Positions 27,921 through 36,846 are shown, counted from the stretch's first letter. The stretch is DNA of 64,000 nucleotides from Betaproteobacteria bacterium (GCA_013298765.1 JAAFJA010000004.1:1-64000); one strand, 5' to 3'. Numbers and translations are program-made. The notes: generated from the letters alone by a model not told the origin.

Positions 27921-29027
27921 ATGAGTAACCCGATCTACGTAACACAGCCGCACCTGCCTCCGCTTGAAGAGTTTCTTCCCATGTTGCAGGAAATTTGGGA
28001 CAGCCGCGTGCTCACGAATGGCGGCGAGTTTCATAGGCAATTTGAACGTGCGCTCTGTGAACGCCTCGGTGTTCAAAACATCAGTCTTTTCACCAACGGC
28101 ACGATTGCGCTTCTCACGGCGCTGCAAGCGCTACGAATAACTGGAGAGGTGATAACCACACCATACTCGTTTGTCGCTACGTCACACTCGCTACTTTGGA
28201 ACGGTCTAAAGCCAGTCTTCGTCGACGTTGACCCCCGCACACTCAATATCGACCCATCGAAAATCGAGGCGGCAGTATCTCCTCAAACTACCGCGATTCT
28301 TGCGGTGCACGTTTATGGGCACCCGTGCGACGTGGATGCCATCCAGAGAATCGCGGATAACTACAACCTCCGGGTAATTTACGACGCTGCACATGCATTT
28401 GGCGTCGATTGCCACTGCGGGAGCTTGTTGAACCACGGGGACTTATCGGTCTTGAGTTTTCACGCTACAAAAGTCTTCAACACGTTTGAGGGCGGTGCGA
28501 TCGTAAGTCCAGACGCGAAAACGAAGCTCCGGGTGGACCACCTCAAGAATTTCGGTTTCGTGGACGAGACGACTGTTGTGGCCCCCGGCATCAATGGAAA
28601 GATGAGCGAATTCAACGCTGCGCTAGGACTTTTACAGTTAGGGCATTTTGATGCCGCCGTTGCTCGCCGCGCAAAAATCGATGCTCTTTATCGTGTTGGT
28701 CTCTCCAACGTGAGCGGAATTCGTTGCTTAAATGATGCTGGGGAGAAAAGAGCGAATTTCGCTTACTTTCCGATTCTCGTCGAACCATCCTACCGCAAGA
28801 GTAGAGATGTGCTCTACGATCTATTGAAGCAGCATGAGATTTATTCACGCCGCTATTTCTATCCGCTGATCTCCGATTTCCCGATGTATCGCGGCCTCCC
28901 TTCAGCCCAGAGAAATAACTTACCCGTTGCAAACACTGCCGCTTCACGCGTTTTGTGTTTGCCCATCTATCCTGCCCTAAGAGATGAGGACGTCAATCGA
29001 GTTTGCCATCTCATCGCAAAAGGCTAA
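27921..29027 (+). CDS. DegT/DnrJ/EryC1/StrS sugar aminotransferase
   Basis: 368 residues of the PLP-dependent sugar aminotransferase family. The Schiff-base lysine is Lys184 in SFHATKVFNTFEGGAI; Asp155 in IYDAAHAFG contacts the PLP ring. The end-segments (TSHSLLWNGLKPVFVDVD, HVYGHPCDVDAI, GKMSEFNAALGLLQL) fit NDP-4-keto- or 3-keto-6-deoxyhexose aminotransferases such as FdtB/QdtB, WecE and VioA. With the acyltransferase 3 bases downstream it would make an N-acylated amino-deoxysugar. The nucleotide-sugar epimerases and dehydratases that supply its substrate are not in the window. Confidence 0.88.
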   Translation: MSNPIYVTQPHLPPLEEFLPMLQEIWDSRVLTNGGEFHRQFERALCERLGVQNISLFTNGTIALLTALQALRITGEVITTPYSFVATSHSLLWNGLKPVFVDVDPRTLNIDPSKIEAAVSPQTTAILAVHVYGHPCDVDAIQRIADNYNLRVIYDAAHAFGVDCHCGSLLNHGDLSVLSFHATKVFNTFEGGAIVSPDAKTKLRVDHLKNFGFVDETTVVAPGINGKMSEFNAALGLLQLGHFDAAVARRAKIDALYRVGLSNVSGIRCLNDAGEKRANFAYFPILVEPSYRKSRDVLYDLLKQHEIYSRRYFYPLISDFPMYRGLPSAQRNNLPVANTAASRVLCLPIYPALRDEDVNRVCHLIAKG

Positions 29028-29029
29028 CG

Positions 29030-29605
29030 ATGGGAACGCTTACTCGCCATCAGATCCTGTGCTTGGGTTTCGCGGAAGTTGGCGAGGAAGTTTTGATCTC
29101 AGATAAGGCTAGTTTCTACGGCCACGAACGGATTCGAATCGGTAGCCATGTTCGAATTGACGATTTTTGCGTTGTATCGGCTGGCGTTGGCGGAATAGAA
29201 ATTGGTAGCTATGTCCATATCGGCATTCAGTCCTCGCTGATCGGAGCCGGACGAATCACTCTTGATCACTTCTGCAATATTTCTTCGCGCGTCTCGATAT
29301 TTTCAAGTAACGATGACTACAGCGGGTTGACGATGACAAATCCGATGGTGCCGCCCGATTTGCGTGGAGTGACTCACGCGCCCGTCGCGCTACATCGTCA
29401 CGTGATAGTGGGAAGTGGCAGCGTAATCCTCCCAGGCGTAACGCTTGAGGTGGGAGTTGCTGTAGGTGCATTGAGCCTGATACGCCGCGACTGCAGCGCA
29501 TTTGGGATCTATAGTGGAAATCCTGCTCGAAGAATTGCGGAGCGCAAACAAAATTTGCTTGAATTAGCCAAGCAAATCGAGCTTCCCCCTACTCGCAAGC
29601 CGTGA
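29030..29605 (+). CDS. Hexapeptide-repeat acetyltransferase (sugar N-acyltransferase)
   Basis: 191 residues starting at the ATG two bases after the aminotransferase stop. It contains left-handed beta-helix hexapeptide repeats (IGSHVRIDDFCVVSAGVGG, IEIGSYVHIGIQSSLIGAG, then VIVGSGSVILPGVTL) and the C-terminal YSGNPARRI typical of acyl-CoA-dependent sugar acetyltransferases. The neighbour suggests it acetylates the amino group installed by the DegT enzyme, as FdtC, QdtC or VioB do. The stop overlaps the GTG start of the flippase by four bases (GTGA). Confidence 0.85.
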   Translation: MGTLTRHQILCLGFAEVGEEVLISDKASFYGHERIRIGSHVRIDDFCVVSAGVGGIEIGSYVHIGIQSSLIGAGRITLDHFCNISSRVSIFSSNDDYSGLTMTNPMVPPDLRGVTHAPVALHRHVIVGSGSVILPGVTLEVGVAVGALSLIRRDCSAFGIYSGNPARRIAERKQNLLELAKQIELPPTRKP

Positions 29606-31134
29606 ATCTCGCCGCGCCGATCACATCTAGCTTGTTGAGTCAGGTTTACGTCGCAGTCTTAGGTGTTGTTCTGATGCCTGTCTATTTGCGGAGTTTAGGT
29701 CCGGAAGCGTTCGGACTTATCTCTCTGTCATTTCTCGCGCAGGGATGGCTCAGCGTGCTTGATCTGGGACTCGTGGCCACGGTAACTCGGTGGTCATCCA
29801 TGGCACGCGCAGGCGCTATTTCCATCGAAGGATTTGTATCTCTGTGGCGCGTGGTCTTTCGTAGCTACCTTAGCATTGGCCTAGCAACGCTCGTCGCGAT
29901 GATACTTCTAGTGTGGTTCTTTGCTGAGCACTGGATAGTGCATCAGCTGGCAGAACCAAATATCCTCTTGCACTCGTTGCTCCTTATCTGCGGTGTAGCC
30001 GTGATGAGGTGGTTTTGTGAGTTGTATCGCGCCGTGTTGGCTGGCTTTGGGCAGTTTGTATGGCTAAGCTCGTTCAACGCAGCAATCGCAACTATTCGTT
30101 TTTTGCTCGTGCTTCCGCTCATTTTTTGGTATGGTATCGACGTAGTCGGCTTCTTTGTATTCCAGTCGGCAGTCGCAGTGCTCGAACTTACGACGTTAGT
30201 GTGGGTTACACGACCACGCTTAAATGCGAAACAAATGAGCAGCAACCGAGCGCTTCGCTCGCCACCTTCGGATCTGTGGCGGTTTACGCTCTCAATGGCG
30301 TTTGCAACAAGCAGCTGGGTGCTCATCTCTAACGTGGACAAAACATTGCTTTCAGGATTCATGCCATTGAGCGAATTCGGGGAGTTCACGTTAGCTACAT
30401 TTGCCGCAAGCGCTGTTCTCCTCGCCACCGCGCCGCTCACGGCGGTCATCTTGCCGCAAATGACCGTACTTAGCGCTGAGGCAGCAAGCGATGCGTTCGA
30501 CTCACTCTTTCGCCGCGCTACACAGTGGCTAGGGTTGCTTGCTTGGCCGGGCTGTGCCGTATTAGCCCTGCACAGCAAACACGTTCTCTACGCGTGGACG
30601 GGGAACTCTGCGTTGGCAGAAAAGTTTGCACCCATACTGCAACTTTACGCTATCGGAAATGCTCTGCTCGCCATAGGAGCAATCGTGTTTATCGCTCAGT
30701 GCGCGCGAGGCGAACTGAGGCTTCATTTAGTCGGGTCTGGATTGTTTCTCTGTGCGCTTGTCTCGGCGGTAGTCGTCGTGGCCCCTCGGTTTGGGGGGCT
30801 AGGGGTTGCGTGGGCCTGGTTCGCCGTGAATCTTGCCTACTTCATTTTTTGGCTCCCATTAACCCTGCGATCGAGGGGCCCCCTGCCGTACACACACTGG
30901 TTGCGCCACGACGTCGTGGCACCTGCGAGCGGAGCGTTTCTCTGCACCGCCGCGCTCTCTCTAATCCCTTCGCCGCAACATCGGGTTTTCTTGATTGCTC
31001 AGCTGCTCTTAGTTGGACTACTTGCTTTCTTTTTTAGCGCCTGCGGTTCATCCTGGGCGCGTGAGTTCTTCAGAGAAAAAATACGTGGCGCTACGTCTGA
31101 GTCAACTACAGTTCAGACCTTCGAGAAAAAGTGA
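29602..31134 (+). CDS. Wzx-type polysaccharide flippase
   Basis: 510 residues, about 12-14 hydrophobic helices throughout. N-terminal LLSQVYVAVLGVVLMPVYL followed by LGPEAFGLISL is the usual start of Wzx/MATE-like polysaccharide export proteins. It would flip the undecaprenyl-linked glycan to the periplasm. GTG start overlapping the acyltransferase stop. No Wzy polymerase and no oligosaccharide transferase (PglL/TfpO-like) is seen nearby, so the fate of the flipped glycan is open. Confidence 0.87.
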   Translation: MNLAAPITSSLLSQVYVAVLGVVLMPVYLRSLGPEAFGLISLSFLAQGWLSVLDLGLVATVTRWSSMARAGAISIEGFVSLWRVVFRSYLSIGLATLVAMILLVWFFAEHWIVHQLAEPNILLHSLLLICGVAVMRWFCELYRAVLAGFGQFVWLSSFNAAIATIRFLLVLPLIFWYGIDVVGFFVFQSAVAVLELTTLVWVTRPRLNAKQMSSNRALRSPPSDLWRFTLSMAFATSSWVLISNVDKTLLSGFMPLSEFGEFTLATFAASAVLLATAPLTAVILPQMTVLSAEAASDAFDSLFRRATQWLGLLAWPGCAVLALHSKHVLYAWTGNSALAEKFAPILQLYAIGNALLAIGAIVFIAQCARGELRLHLVGSGLFLCALVSAVVVVAPRFGGLGVAWAWFAVNLAYFIFWLPLTLRSRGPLPYTHWLRHDVVAPASGAFLCTAALSLIPSPQHRVFLIAQLLLVGLLAFFFSACGSSWAREFFREKIRGATSESTTVQTFEKK

Positions 31135-31155
31135 CTTAACGTTGCAAGTTGAATC

Positions 31156-31956
31156 GTGAAGAACATCACCACTGCCATTAACTATCAACTTCGCCGGTTG
31201 TGGGCGCGCATACCTTTTGGACAAGCTCGTTTTTGTTGCCTGTGCCAGAGCCGAGTTGGAAGATTTCTCCCCTATAAGGGAGGTGTCGCTGCCGCGCCTG
31301 CATTAACGCGCGCACTTGAGGTAATTGGTAGCGATTTGGATCACCATGAATGTCCTGTTTGCGGCTGCCATGATCGAGAACGACACCTACTGCTGTACTG
31401 TCAGGCGACAGATCTACTGAGCTTTTTCACAGGAAAGCGTCTCCTTCATCTTGCGCCAGAACCCAACCTTACGCCCATCATCTTGCGCTCGAACCCAGCC
31501 GTCTACATACGCGGCGACCTTTTTCCAACCCAGAGTGACGTTTCACGAATCGATGTGGAGCGGCTGCCGTTCGCAGAACAATCCTTTGATGTCGTGATAG
31601 CAAATCATCTTCTAGAACACGTCGAAAACCTGGACGCGGCGCTCTCTGAAATCGCTCGCGTACTTGCCCCCCAAGGATACGCAATCCTCCAGACGCCATT
31701 TTCCCGGGTGTTGATGAACAAATTTGAAGACAAAGGCGTTGACACGCCGGAGGGACGGCTCCAAGCGTTCGGCCAAGAAGATCACCTCCGGCTCTTCGGT
31801 AGAGATATACATACACTGATCGAGCGGTTTGGCTTCTTGCCTCAAATGCTCACTCACAGTGAGCTTTTGCCAAAGGCAAACGCCGACCGTTACGGCGTCA
31901 ACTCGAAGGAACCTTTCATGCTTTTCCGTAGAGCGTCCGAGCATGGCAACCGTTGA
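31156..31956 (+). CDS. SAM-dependent methyltransferase with N-terminal Cys-rich motif
   Basis: 266 residues from GTG 31156. A probable zinc-ribbon-like front contains CCLC at about 28 and CPVCGCHDRERHLLL at about 70. It is followed by a class I methyltransferase fold with RLLHLAPEPNLTP, YIRGDLFP, DVVIANHLLEHVENLDAALSEIARVLAPQG and LQTPFSR. Such proteins recur in surface-polysaccharide loci, where they may methylate a sugar; the target here is unknown. The stop overlaps the next glycosyltransferase gene by 14 bases. Confidence 0.78.
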   Translation: MKNITTAINYQLRRLWARIPFGQARFCCLCQSRVGRFLPYKGGVAAAPALTRALEVIGSDLDHHECPVCGCHDRERHLLLYCQATDLLSFFTGKRLLHLAPEPNLTPIILRSNPAVYIRGDLFPTQSDVSRIDVERLPFAEQSFDVVIANHLLEHVENLDAALSEIARVLAPQGYAILQTPFSRVLMNKFEDKGVDTPEGRLQAFGQEDHLRLFGRDIHTLIERFGFLPQMLTHSELLPKANADRYGVNSKEPFMLFRRASEHGNR

Positions 31957-32872
31957 TTCTGGGTACCAACCCGAGCCAACAGGCGCGCTACCCGGGGAGC
32001 TTTTGGTGAGCATCCACTGCATCACCTACAACCACGGTGCATTCATTAGTGAAGCGCTGGACTCCTTTCTCGCACAGCAAACAAGCTTTGGCTTTGAAAT
32101 TGTTGTCGGCGAAGACTGCAGCTCTGACAACACTCGCGAAGTTGTCGAGGACTACATCCGAAAGCACCCTGGACGAATCAAACTCATCGTATCAGATCGT
32201 AACGTTGGGGTGGCCGCCAATTTCGAGCGTGTCCTAAAGGCCTGCTCAGGAAAGTACGTGGCGATTTGCGAAGGTGACGACTACTGGATCGACCCTGGAA
32301 AACTGCAAGCCCAAGTAGATTTCTTGGAGCACGCGCGCGATTTCGTTGTGTGCTATCACGACGCAATCCCGTTTGATGAAAGTGGCTTCGAACAATATCC
32401 TCAGCTACCGAAGAGCTTGCAAACAGATGCCAGCGAGAGAGCGCTAGTTCGCGGGCGCCCAATTTCTACTTTGACCGCGTGTTTTCGTAACGTTGTTCGA
32501 GAACTACCAGCGGAGATTCGCGTATCACCAGTAATTGATCTGTGCCTGTGGTCACTGCTGGGACACTTCGGCAAGGGAAAGTATCTGGCTCATGTTCGAC
32601 CAGCTGCGTACCGTAAGCACGCTCATGGACTGATGTCGCTTCGATCCCATGATCACCGACAACGAAATACTGCGCAGGCCTTTTTGTGTCTCGCTCGATA
32701 CTACGAACGTATTGAAATGCCGGAGCTAGCGTCGCACTTCACTTGCAGCGCAAGCATCGCGTGTGGTCGCGCGTTGAGTGCACCGTCGAAGGTGCAGGTG
32801 ATTAGCGCACTCGGTTACTCCTTACTGCCCGAGTTGTTTCGTAAAATACTAGCTAGGCTACTAGGACGGTAG
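31943..32872 (+). CDS. GT2 glycosyltransferase
   Basis: 309 residues from the ATG at 31943, which overlaps the methyltransferase end; an earlier in-frame start at 31829 lies deep inside that gene. LLVSIHCITYNHGAFISEAL, IVVGEDCSSDNTREVVEDY and AICEGDDYWIDPGKL are GT-A family 2 motifs with the acidic metal-binding GDDYW. The C-terminal half, with YRKHAHGLMS, resembles family 2 enzymes of capsule and O-antigen loci. It is the last gene of the glycan block, before the pilin accessory gene. Confidence 0.82.
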   Translation: MATVDSGYQPEPTGALPGELLVSIHCITYNHGAFISEALDSFLAQQTSFGFEIVVGEDCSSDNTREVVEDYIRKHPGRIKLIVSDRNVGVAANFERVLKACSGKYVAICEGDDYWIDPGKLQAQVDFLEHARDFVVCYHDAIPFDESGFEQYPQLPKSLQTDASERALVRGRPISTLTACFRNVVRELPAEIRVSPVIDLCLWSLLGHFGKGKYLAHVRPAAYRKHAHGLMSLRSHDHRQRNTAQAFLCLARYYERIEMPELASHFTCSASIACGRALSAPSKVQVISALGYSLLPELFRKILARLLGR

Positions 32873-32954
32873 ACGTTAAGTGTGCTCCTAATATGTATTG
32901 TCTCGCCTGATCTCATTGCGCCTGTAGTGAAACTAACCTAACCGAAGATTCCCT

Positions 32955-33728
32955 TTGAACTCTCACGCCAATCACGGTGGAGCGGGCGTCAACGTGTCCC
33001 GTCTCCATGCCGCTTTTGTTCATCTTCTGATCTGCGTCGTCGCTGGCGCGCTGCTCTTCGCATTCTTCTGGTTCCAACTCTACCCAGCGCCGTTGTTTAA
33101 CGCGGTGGGGGGGCTTGAGATCTTTGTCATGCTGCTTGCCATTGACGTTGTGCTTGGGCCGCTCATGACGCTGATCGTTTGGAAAAAGGATTGGAAACAG
33201 TTGCGTAAAGACCTCGCTGTGATCGCGTTGGTGCAGATCGCGGCGTTGGGCTACGGGGTGTATACGCTTTGGATCGCGCGCCCGGTTTATGTCGCCGCAC
33301 TTGGCCCGCGCTTTGACGTGGTCCATGCGACGGACATCGACGCGGCTGAAATTAAGACTTCTGGCAAAGCGCTGCCGCTCTTTGGGCCTGAGTGGGTGGG
33401 CATCAAGCAGGCAACAGATCCAAAAGAGCGTGAACGCGTGATGTTTGCCTCGCTTGGCGGCGTGGACTACGGGCACTTTCCTCAGCATCATCAGCCGATC
33501 GAAAACATGCGCGACGAGCTACTCAAAAACGCACAGCCGCTCGCTGAACTGAAAAAACTCAATCCGGGTGATGATGGCGCAATTGATCGCTGGATCGGGC
33601 GACACGGCGCAAAACCCGAGGGTGTAGTCTTTTTAGGGCTTAAGGCGCGGACAACAGACATGGCCGTGATGCTTGACGCGAAAACCGCGAAAGTCATTGG
33701 AATCGCGCCGTTTAAGCCGTGGCCCTAA
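32955..33728 (+). CDS. TfpX/TfpZ-family type IV pilin accessory protein
   Basis: 257 residues with three or four N-terminal membrane helices (FVHLLICVVAGALLFAFFWF, then VMLLAIDVVLGPLMTLIVW and a third) and a hydrophilic, probably periplasmic C-terminal domain ending FKPWP. The helix pattern with WFQLYPAPLF and DVVLGPLMTL is the signature of the pilin accessory proteins first described beside pilA in Pseudomonas, where they help assembly of particular pilin alleles. Start TTG at 32955; a GTG at 32994 is the alternative. Its position after the glycan genes ties that block to the pilins 9 kb upstream. Confidence 0.82.
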   Translation: MNSHANHGGAGVNVSRLHAAFVHLLICVVAGALLFAFFWFQLYPAPLFNAVGGLEIFVMLLAIDVVLGPLMTLIVWKKDWKQLRKDLAVIALVQIAALGYGVYTLWIARPVYVAALGPRFDVVHATDIDAAEIKTSGKALPLFGPEWVGIKQATDPKERERVMFASLGGVDYGHFPQHHQPIENMRDELLKNAQPLAELKKLNPGDDGAIDRWIGRHGAKPEGVVFLGLKARTTDMAVMLDAKTAKVIGIAPFKPWP

Positions 33729-33748
33729 CGCTTCACACGGGCGCGCAG

Positions 33749-33893
33749 ACCGGTCGCGGGCACTTTTTCTGACGGCTCGGGATTTCTTGAGCTAGGGTGT
33801 GCGCGAGGACTGGCTTGTTCAGTTTTGCTAACCCTACCGCGCCCGCTACGCTGCGCTCGTCGAGGATGGTGACTTGGTTTTCCGCGCCACCAA
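33749..33893. repeat. Decayed tandem duplicate of the coaBC 3' end
   Basis: These 145 bases align without gaps to 33894-34038, the last codons of coaBC and its stop. By eye about 120 of 145 positions match, for example ACTTGTTCAGTTTTGCTA against GCTTGTTCAGTTTTGCTA. The offset is not a multiple of three, so the copy is non-coding. It is either an old tandem duplication or the tail of a previous coaBC allele left after replacement. Confidence 0.85.
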
Positions 33894-33907
33894 ACCGGTC
33901 GTGGGCG

Positions 33908-35152
33908 CTAATTCTGCCGGCTCGCGATTTCTCGAGCCAGCGCGCGCGCGAGGACTGACTTGTTCAGTTTTGCTAGCCGCACCGCGCCCGCTGCGCCGCG
34001 CTCGTCGATGATGGTGGCTTGGTTGTCTTCGCTGCCAAACGTGCTCTGCGCATGGTTCGCGATCAGCATCGGGATGCCTTTGCGCGCTCGCTTTTCTGCG
34101 CCGTACTGCTCAACGTTTTCGGATTCTGCGGCGAAACCCACGCAGTATGGGGGCGTACCGGCTTTCTTCGGATCTGCTGACTTTCTCGGGTGTTTCGCGA
34201 TTCTCGCGAGGATATCGGCGGTTGGTTCAAGTTGTATCGAGAGGTTTGTATCCGTTTTTTTGATTTTTTGCTCTGCACTTGATGCGGGGCGGTAATCGGC
34301 GACGGCGGCGACGGCGATAAAGATGTCGGCTTCGTCGACGTTTGCCTCAACAGCCGCGAGCATTTGCGCGGCGCTCGTGACATTGACGCGGTTGATCGAC
34401 CCGGGCGCTAGCCAGAACGGCGTTGCGAGCGCGGTTGGGCCGCTCACTAGCGTCACCTGCGCCCCCGCCTCCATGCACGCCTGCGCCAGGGCGTAGCCCA
34501 TCTTGCCGCTGGAGTGATTGGTGATCACGCGTACTGGATCGATTGCTTCTTGAGTGGGCCCGGCGGTAATCAGAACGCGTTTGCCGAGTAGCGATTTCGG
34601 TTGCGCCCAGGCATCAAGCGCCGCTGCGATTTGCTCGGGTTCCAACATTCGCCCGTCACCGACTTCGCCGCACGCTTGTTCGCCGTTGCCGGGGCCGAAT
34701 ACTTCGATTTGATCGGCACGAAGTTGCGCGATGTTTCGTTGAGTCGCGGGGTTCTCCCACATCTGCAAATTCATTGCGGGCGCTACGATGAGCGGGATCG
34801 TTCGGGCGAGTACGGTCGTCGTGAGCAGGTCATCGCTTCTGCCGTGAACAAGGCGCGCCAGGAAATCGGCCGACGCGGGCGCGATAAGCATCACATCTGC
34901 GTTACGCGTGAGATCGATGTGAGCCATGCCGTTTTCCGGACGTCGATCCCAGAGATCGGTGTAGACCGGTTTGCCCGAGAGCGCCTGGAAAGTCGCGGTG
35001 CCGACAAATTGCGCGGCAGATTCGGTCATCACGACGGTGACCTCTTTGCCCGCTTTCACGAACAGGCGCACAAGTTCGGCGGTTTTGTAGGCGGCAATGC
35101 CCCCGGTAACGCCAAGAAGAATCCGCTGGGTAGATTTCGCTGCTTCGCTCAT
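33908..35152 (-). CDS. coaBC: Bifunctional phosphopantothenoylcysteine decarboxylase / phosphopantothenate-cysteine ligase
   Basis: 414 residues, the usual CoaBC length. The CoaC half (1-190) has ILLGVTGGIAAYKTAELVR for FMN binding, APAMNLQMWENPATQ and ACGEVGDGRMLEP with the active-site Cys. The CoaB half has VLITAGPTQEAIDPVRVITNHSSGKMG for nucleotide binding. It performs the second and third steps of coenzyme A synthesis from pantothenate in the cytoplasm. The last 48 codons are repeated in degraded form just after the stop. No other CoA gene is adjacent. Confidence 0.95.
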   Translation of the reverse strand: MSEAAKSTQRILLGVTGGIAAYKTAELVRLFVKAGKEVTVVMTESAAQFVGTATFQALSGKPVYTDLWDRRPENGMAHIDLTRNADVMLIAPASADFLARLVHGRSDDLLTTTVLARTIPLIVAPAMNLQMWENPATQRNIAQLRADQIEVFGPGNGEQACGEVGDGRMLEPEQIAAALDAWAQPKSLLGKRVLITAGPTQEAIDPVRVITNHSSGKMGYALAQACMEAGAQVTLVSGPTALATPFWLAPGSINRVNVTSAAQMLAAVEANVDEADIFIAVAAVADYRPASSAEQKIKKTDTNLSIQLEPTADILARIAKHPRKSADPKKAGTPPYCVGFAAESENVEQYGAEKRARKGIPMLIANHAQSTFGSEDNQATIIDERGAAGAVRLAKLNKSVLARALAREIASRQN

Positions 35153-35203
35153 GGCTGGAAAGTGTAGTCGGCAGACGGCGAGCGCAAAGAAATCGGTGCG
35201 GAC

Positions 35204-35320
35204 ATGCGAGCCTCGTTCAAAGAGCTCACGCTCGGAGACGCATTGCCAAACGGCGCGCGGCGTGACTGCGGCGCCGTGCTAGCGCGGATACACTATTCCT
35301 CGCTAAATTATTTTCTATGA
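35204..35320 (+). pseudogene. Possible truncated N-terminus of an AcuI/YhdH-like quinone oxidoreductase
   Basis: A 38-codon frame begins MRASFKELTLGD and ends ARIHYSSLNYFL before TGA. The pattern LP-G....V..RIHYSSLNY matches the N-terminus of the AcuI/YhdH branch of zinc-free medium-chain dehydrogenases, which continues SSLNYKD. Coding similarity stops exactly where the AT-rich element (copy F) begins. I read it as a gene remnant; a chance short frame is possible. Confidence 0.4.
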
Positions 35321-35402
35321 GGACTAGCGTTCATTTAGATGCCAAGTTGTTTTCAAAAAAAGAGAGCGCTTGACCCGATTAAATAAGACTTAATACGCTT
35401 AA
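35303..35402. repeat. AT-rich intergenic element, copy F
   Basis: On the minus strand TTTAATCGGGTCAAGCG (35383-35367) parallels TTTTAATTGGGTCAAGC of copy E. On the plus strand GCGTTCATTTAGA (35327-35339) parallels GACGTTCATTT of copy D. The element lies between pyk and coaBC and abuts the truncated AcuI-like remnant. Confidence 0.45.
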
Positions 35403-35406
35403 GCCA

Positions 35407-36846
35407 CTAGAGATGTTCCCCAACCTTCACGACCTTGAGCGCGTTGGTGCCGCCGCTCTTGCCCATCGGTTCACCGCACGTGATCACCACGGCATCACCG
35501 TCGTTCACGACTCCGACAGAGCGCAACGCGTTTTCTGCGGCGAGCATCGCAGAATCACGATCCGCGTCGAACGGAACCAGAATTGGGCGTACGCCACGAT
35601 AGAGCGCGGCGCGGCGCGCGGCGGCGACTTCCGGCGTGAGCGCATAGATCGGCACGCCGCTGTCGTGGCGGCTCATCCAAAGCGCCGTTGAGCCCGATTG
35701 CGAGAGCGCAGCGATGGCTTTCGCGTTCAAGTGGAACGCGGTGAAAAGCGCGGCCATTGCGATCGCTTGATCGACGCGTACGAATTGTTGATTGATGAAA
35801 TCGCGATCCAACTCATAGACTTGGCTGCGCTCAGCGGCAGCGACGATGGCAGACATCGTCTTCACGGTTTCAATCGGGTATTTGCCGGTGGCCGATTCGG
35901 CGGAAAGCATGACGGCATCGGTGCCGTCGAGCACCGCGTTCGCCACGTCGCTCACTTCAGCGCGGGTTGGCACAGGCGCTGTGATCATGCTTTCCATCAT
36001 CTGAGTTGCGGTGATGACGAGCTTATTTTTGTCGCGCGCCCGCTTGATCATGCGCTTCTGCAGCGCAGGCACCGCAGCGTTGCCCACCTCCACGGCAAGA
36101 TCACCGCGCGCCACCATGATGCCATCGCTCGCATCGATGATTTCATCAAGCGTGTCGGGAATGATGGCTTCGGCGCGTTCGATCTTTGCGATTAAGCGAG
36201 CTTTTCCACCTGCCGCCGCAAGTACAGTGCGCGCCGTTTGCATGTCTGCCGCGTTCTTTGGGAACGATACGGCGAGGTAGTCACAGCCAATCTCAACGGC
36301 GGTTTTAACGTCTGCTAAATCCTTCGCGGTGAGCGCTGGCGCGGTCAGGCCGCCGCCCATTTTGTTAATGCCCTTGTTATTCGACAACTCGCCGCCCAAT
36401 TCGACGAGCGTGTGAATTTTCGAGCCGTCGACTCTTACGACTTTCAACTGAATCATGCCGTCGTTCAAGAGCAGCGTGTCTCCTGCACGCACATCGCGCG
36501 GCAGCTCTTTGTAATCAAGACTCGCCGTCTGTGCATTCGAAATCGGAGCTTTGTTGTCCAGTGCGGCGTCGAGTACGAATGCGGCACCCAGCTCGAGCAT
36601 GGCTTTACCACCGTCAAACTTCCCGACGCGAATCTTTGGTCCCTGCAAATCGCCCATGATTGCGACCTCTCGGCCGACACGTGTAGCCGCTTCACGCACT
36701 CGCGCCGCGCGTGCCGCATGGTCTTCGGGCGCACCATGAGAAAAGTTCAAACGAAACACGTCTGCGCCTGCCTCGATCAACGCAACGATGATGTTGACAG
36801 AATCGCTCGCTGGGCCGAGCGTTGCAACAATTTTTGTGGCTTTCAT
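35407..36846 (-). CDS. pyk: Pyruvate kinase
   Basis: 479 residues, full length. MKATKIVATLGPASDS at the N-terminus, RLNFSHGAPEDHAARA, IMGDLQGPKIRVG, KIERAEAIIPDTLDEII (active-site Lys and Glu), GIMVARGDLAVEVG and ATQMMESMITAPVPTRAEVSD are the classical motifs. It makes pyruvate and ATP from phosphoenolpyruvate in glycolysis. It is divergent from ohrR with 132 bases between, and has no operon partner. The C-terminal regulatory domain ends VVKVGEHL. Confidence 0.97.
   Translation of the reverse strand: MKATKIVATLGPASDSVNIIVALIEAGADVFRLNFSHGAPEDHAARAARVREAATRVGREVAIMGDLQGPKIRVGKFDGGKAMLELGAAFVLDAALDNKAPISNAQTASLDYKELPRDVRAGDTLLLNDGMIQLKVVRVDGSKIHTLVELGGELSNNKGINKMGGGLTAPALTAKDLADVKTAVEIGCDYLAVSFPKNAADMQTARTVLAAAGGKARLIAKIERAEAIIPDTLDEIIDASDGIMVARGDLAVEVGNAAVPALQKRMIKRARDKNKLVITATQMMESMITAPVPTRAEVSDVANAVLDGTDAVMLSAESATGKYPIETVKTMSAIVAAAERSQVYELDRDFINQQFVRVDQAIAMAALFTAFHLNAKAIAALSQSGSTALWMSRHDSGVPIYALTPEVAAARRAALYRGVRPILVPFDADRDSAMLAAENALRSVGVVNDGDAVVITCGEPMGKSGGTNALKVVKVGEHL

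Noticed and set aside
32913-33491. 192-codon minus-strand frame opposite the TfpX/TfpZ-like gene
   Set aside because: The plus strand encodes a coherent membrane protein; the opposite frame is His/Arg-rich, lacks an RBS and resembles nothing, as expected for a shadow frame in GC-rich DNA.
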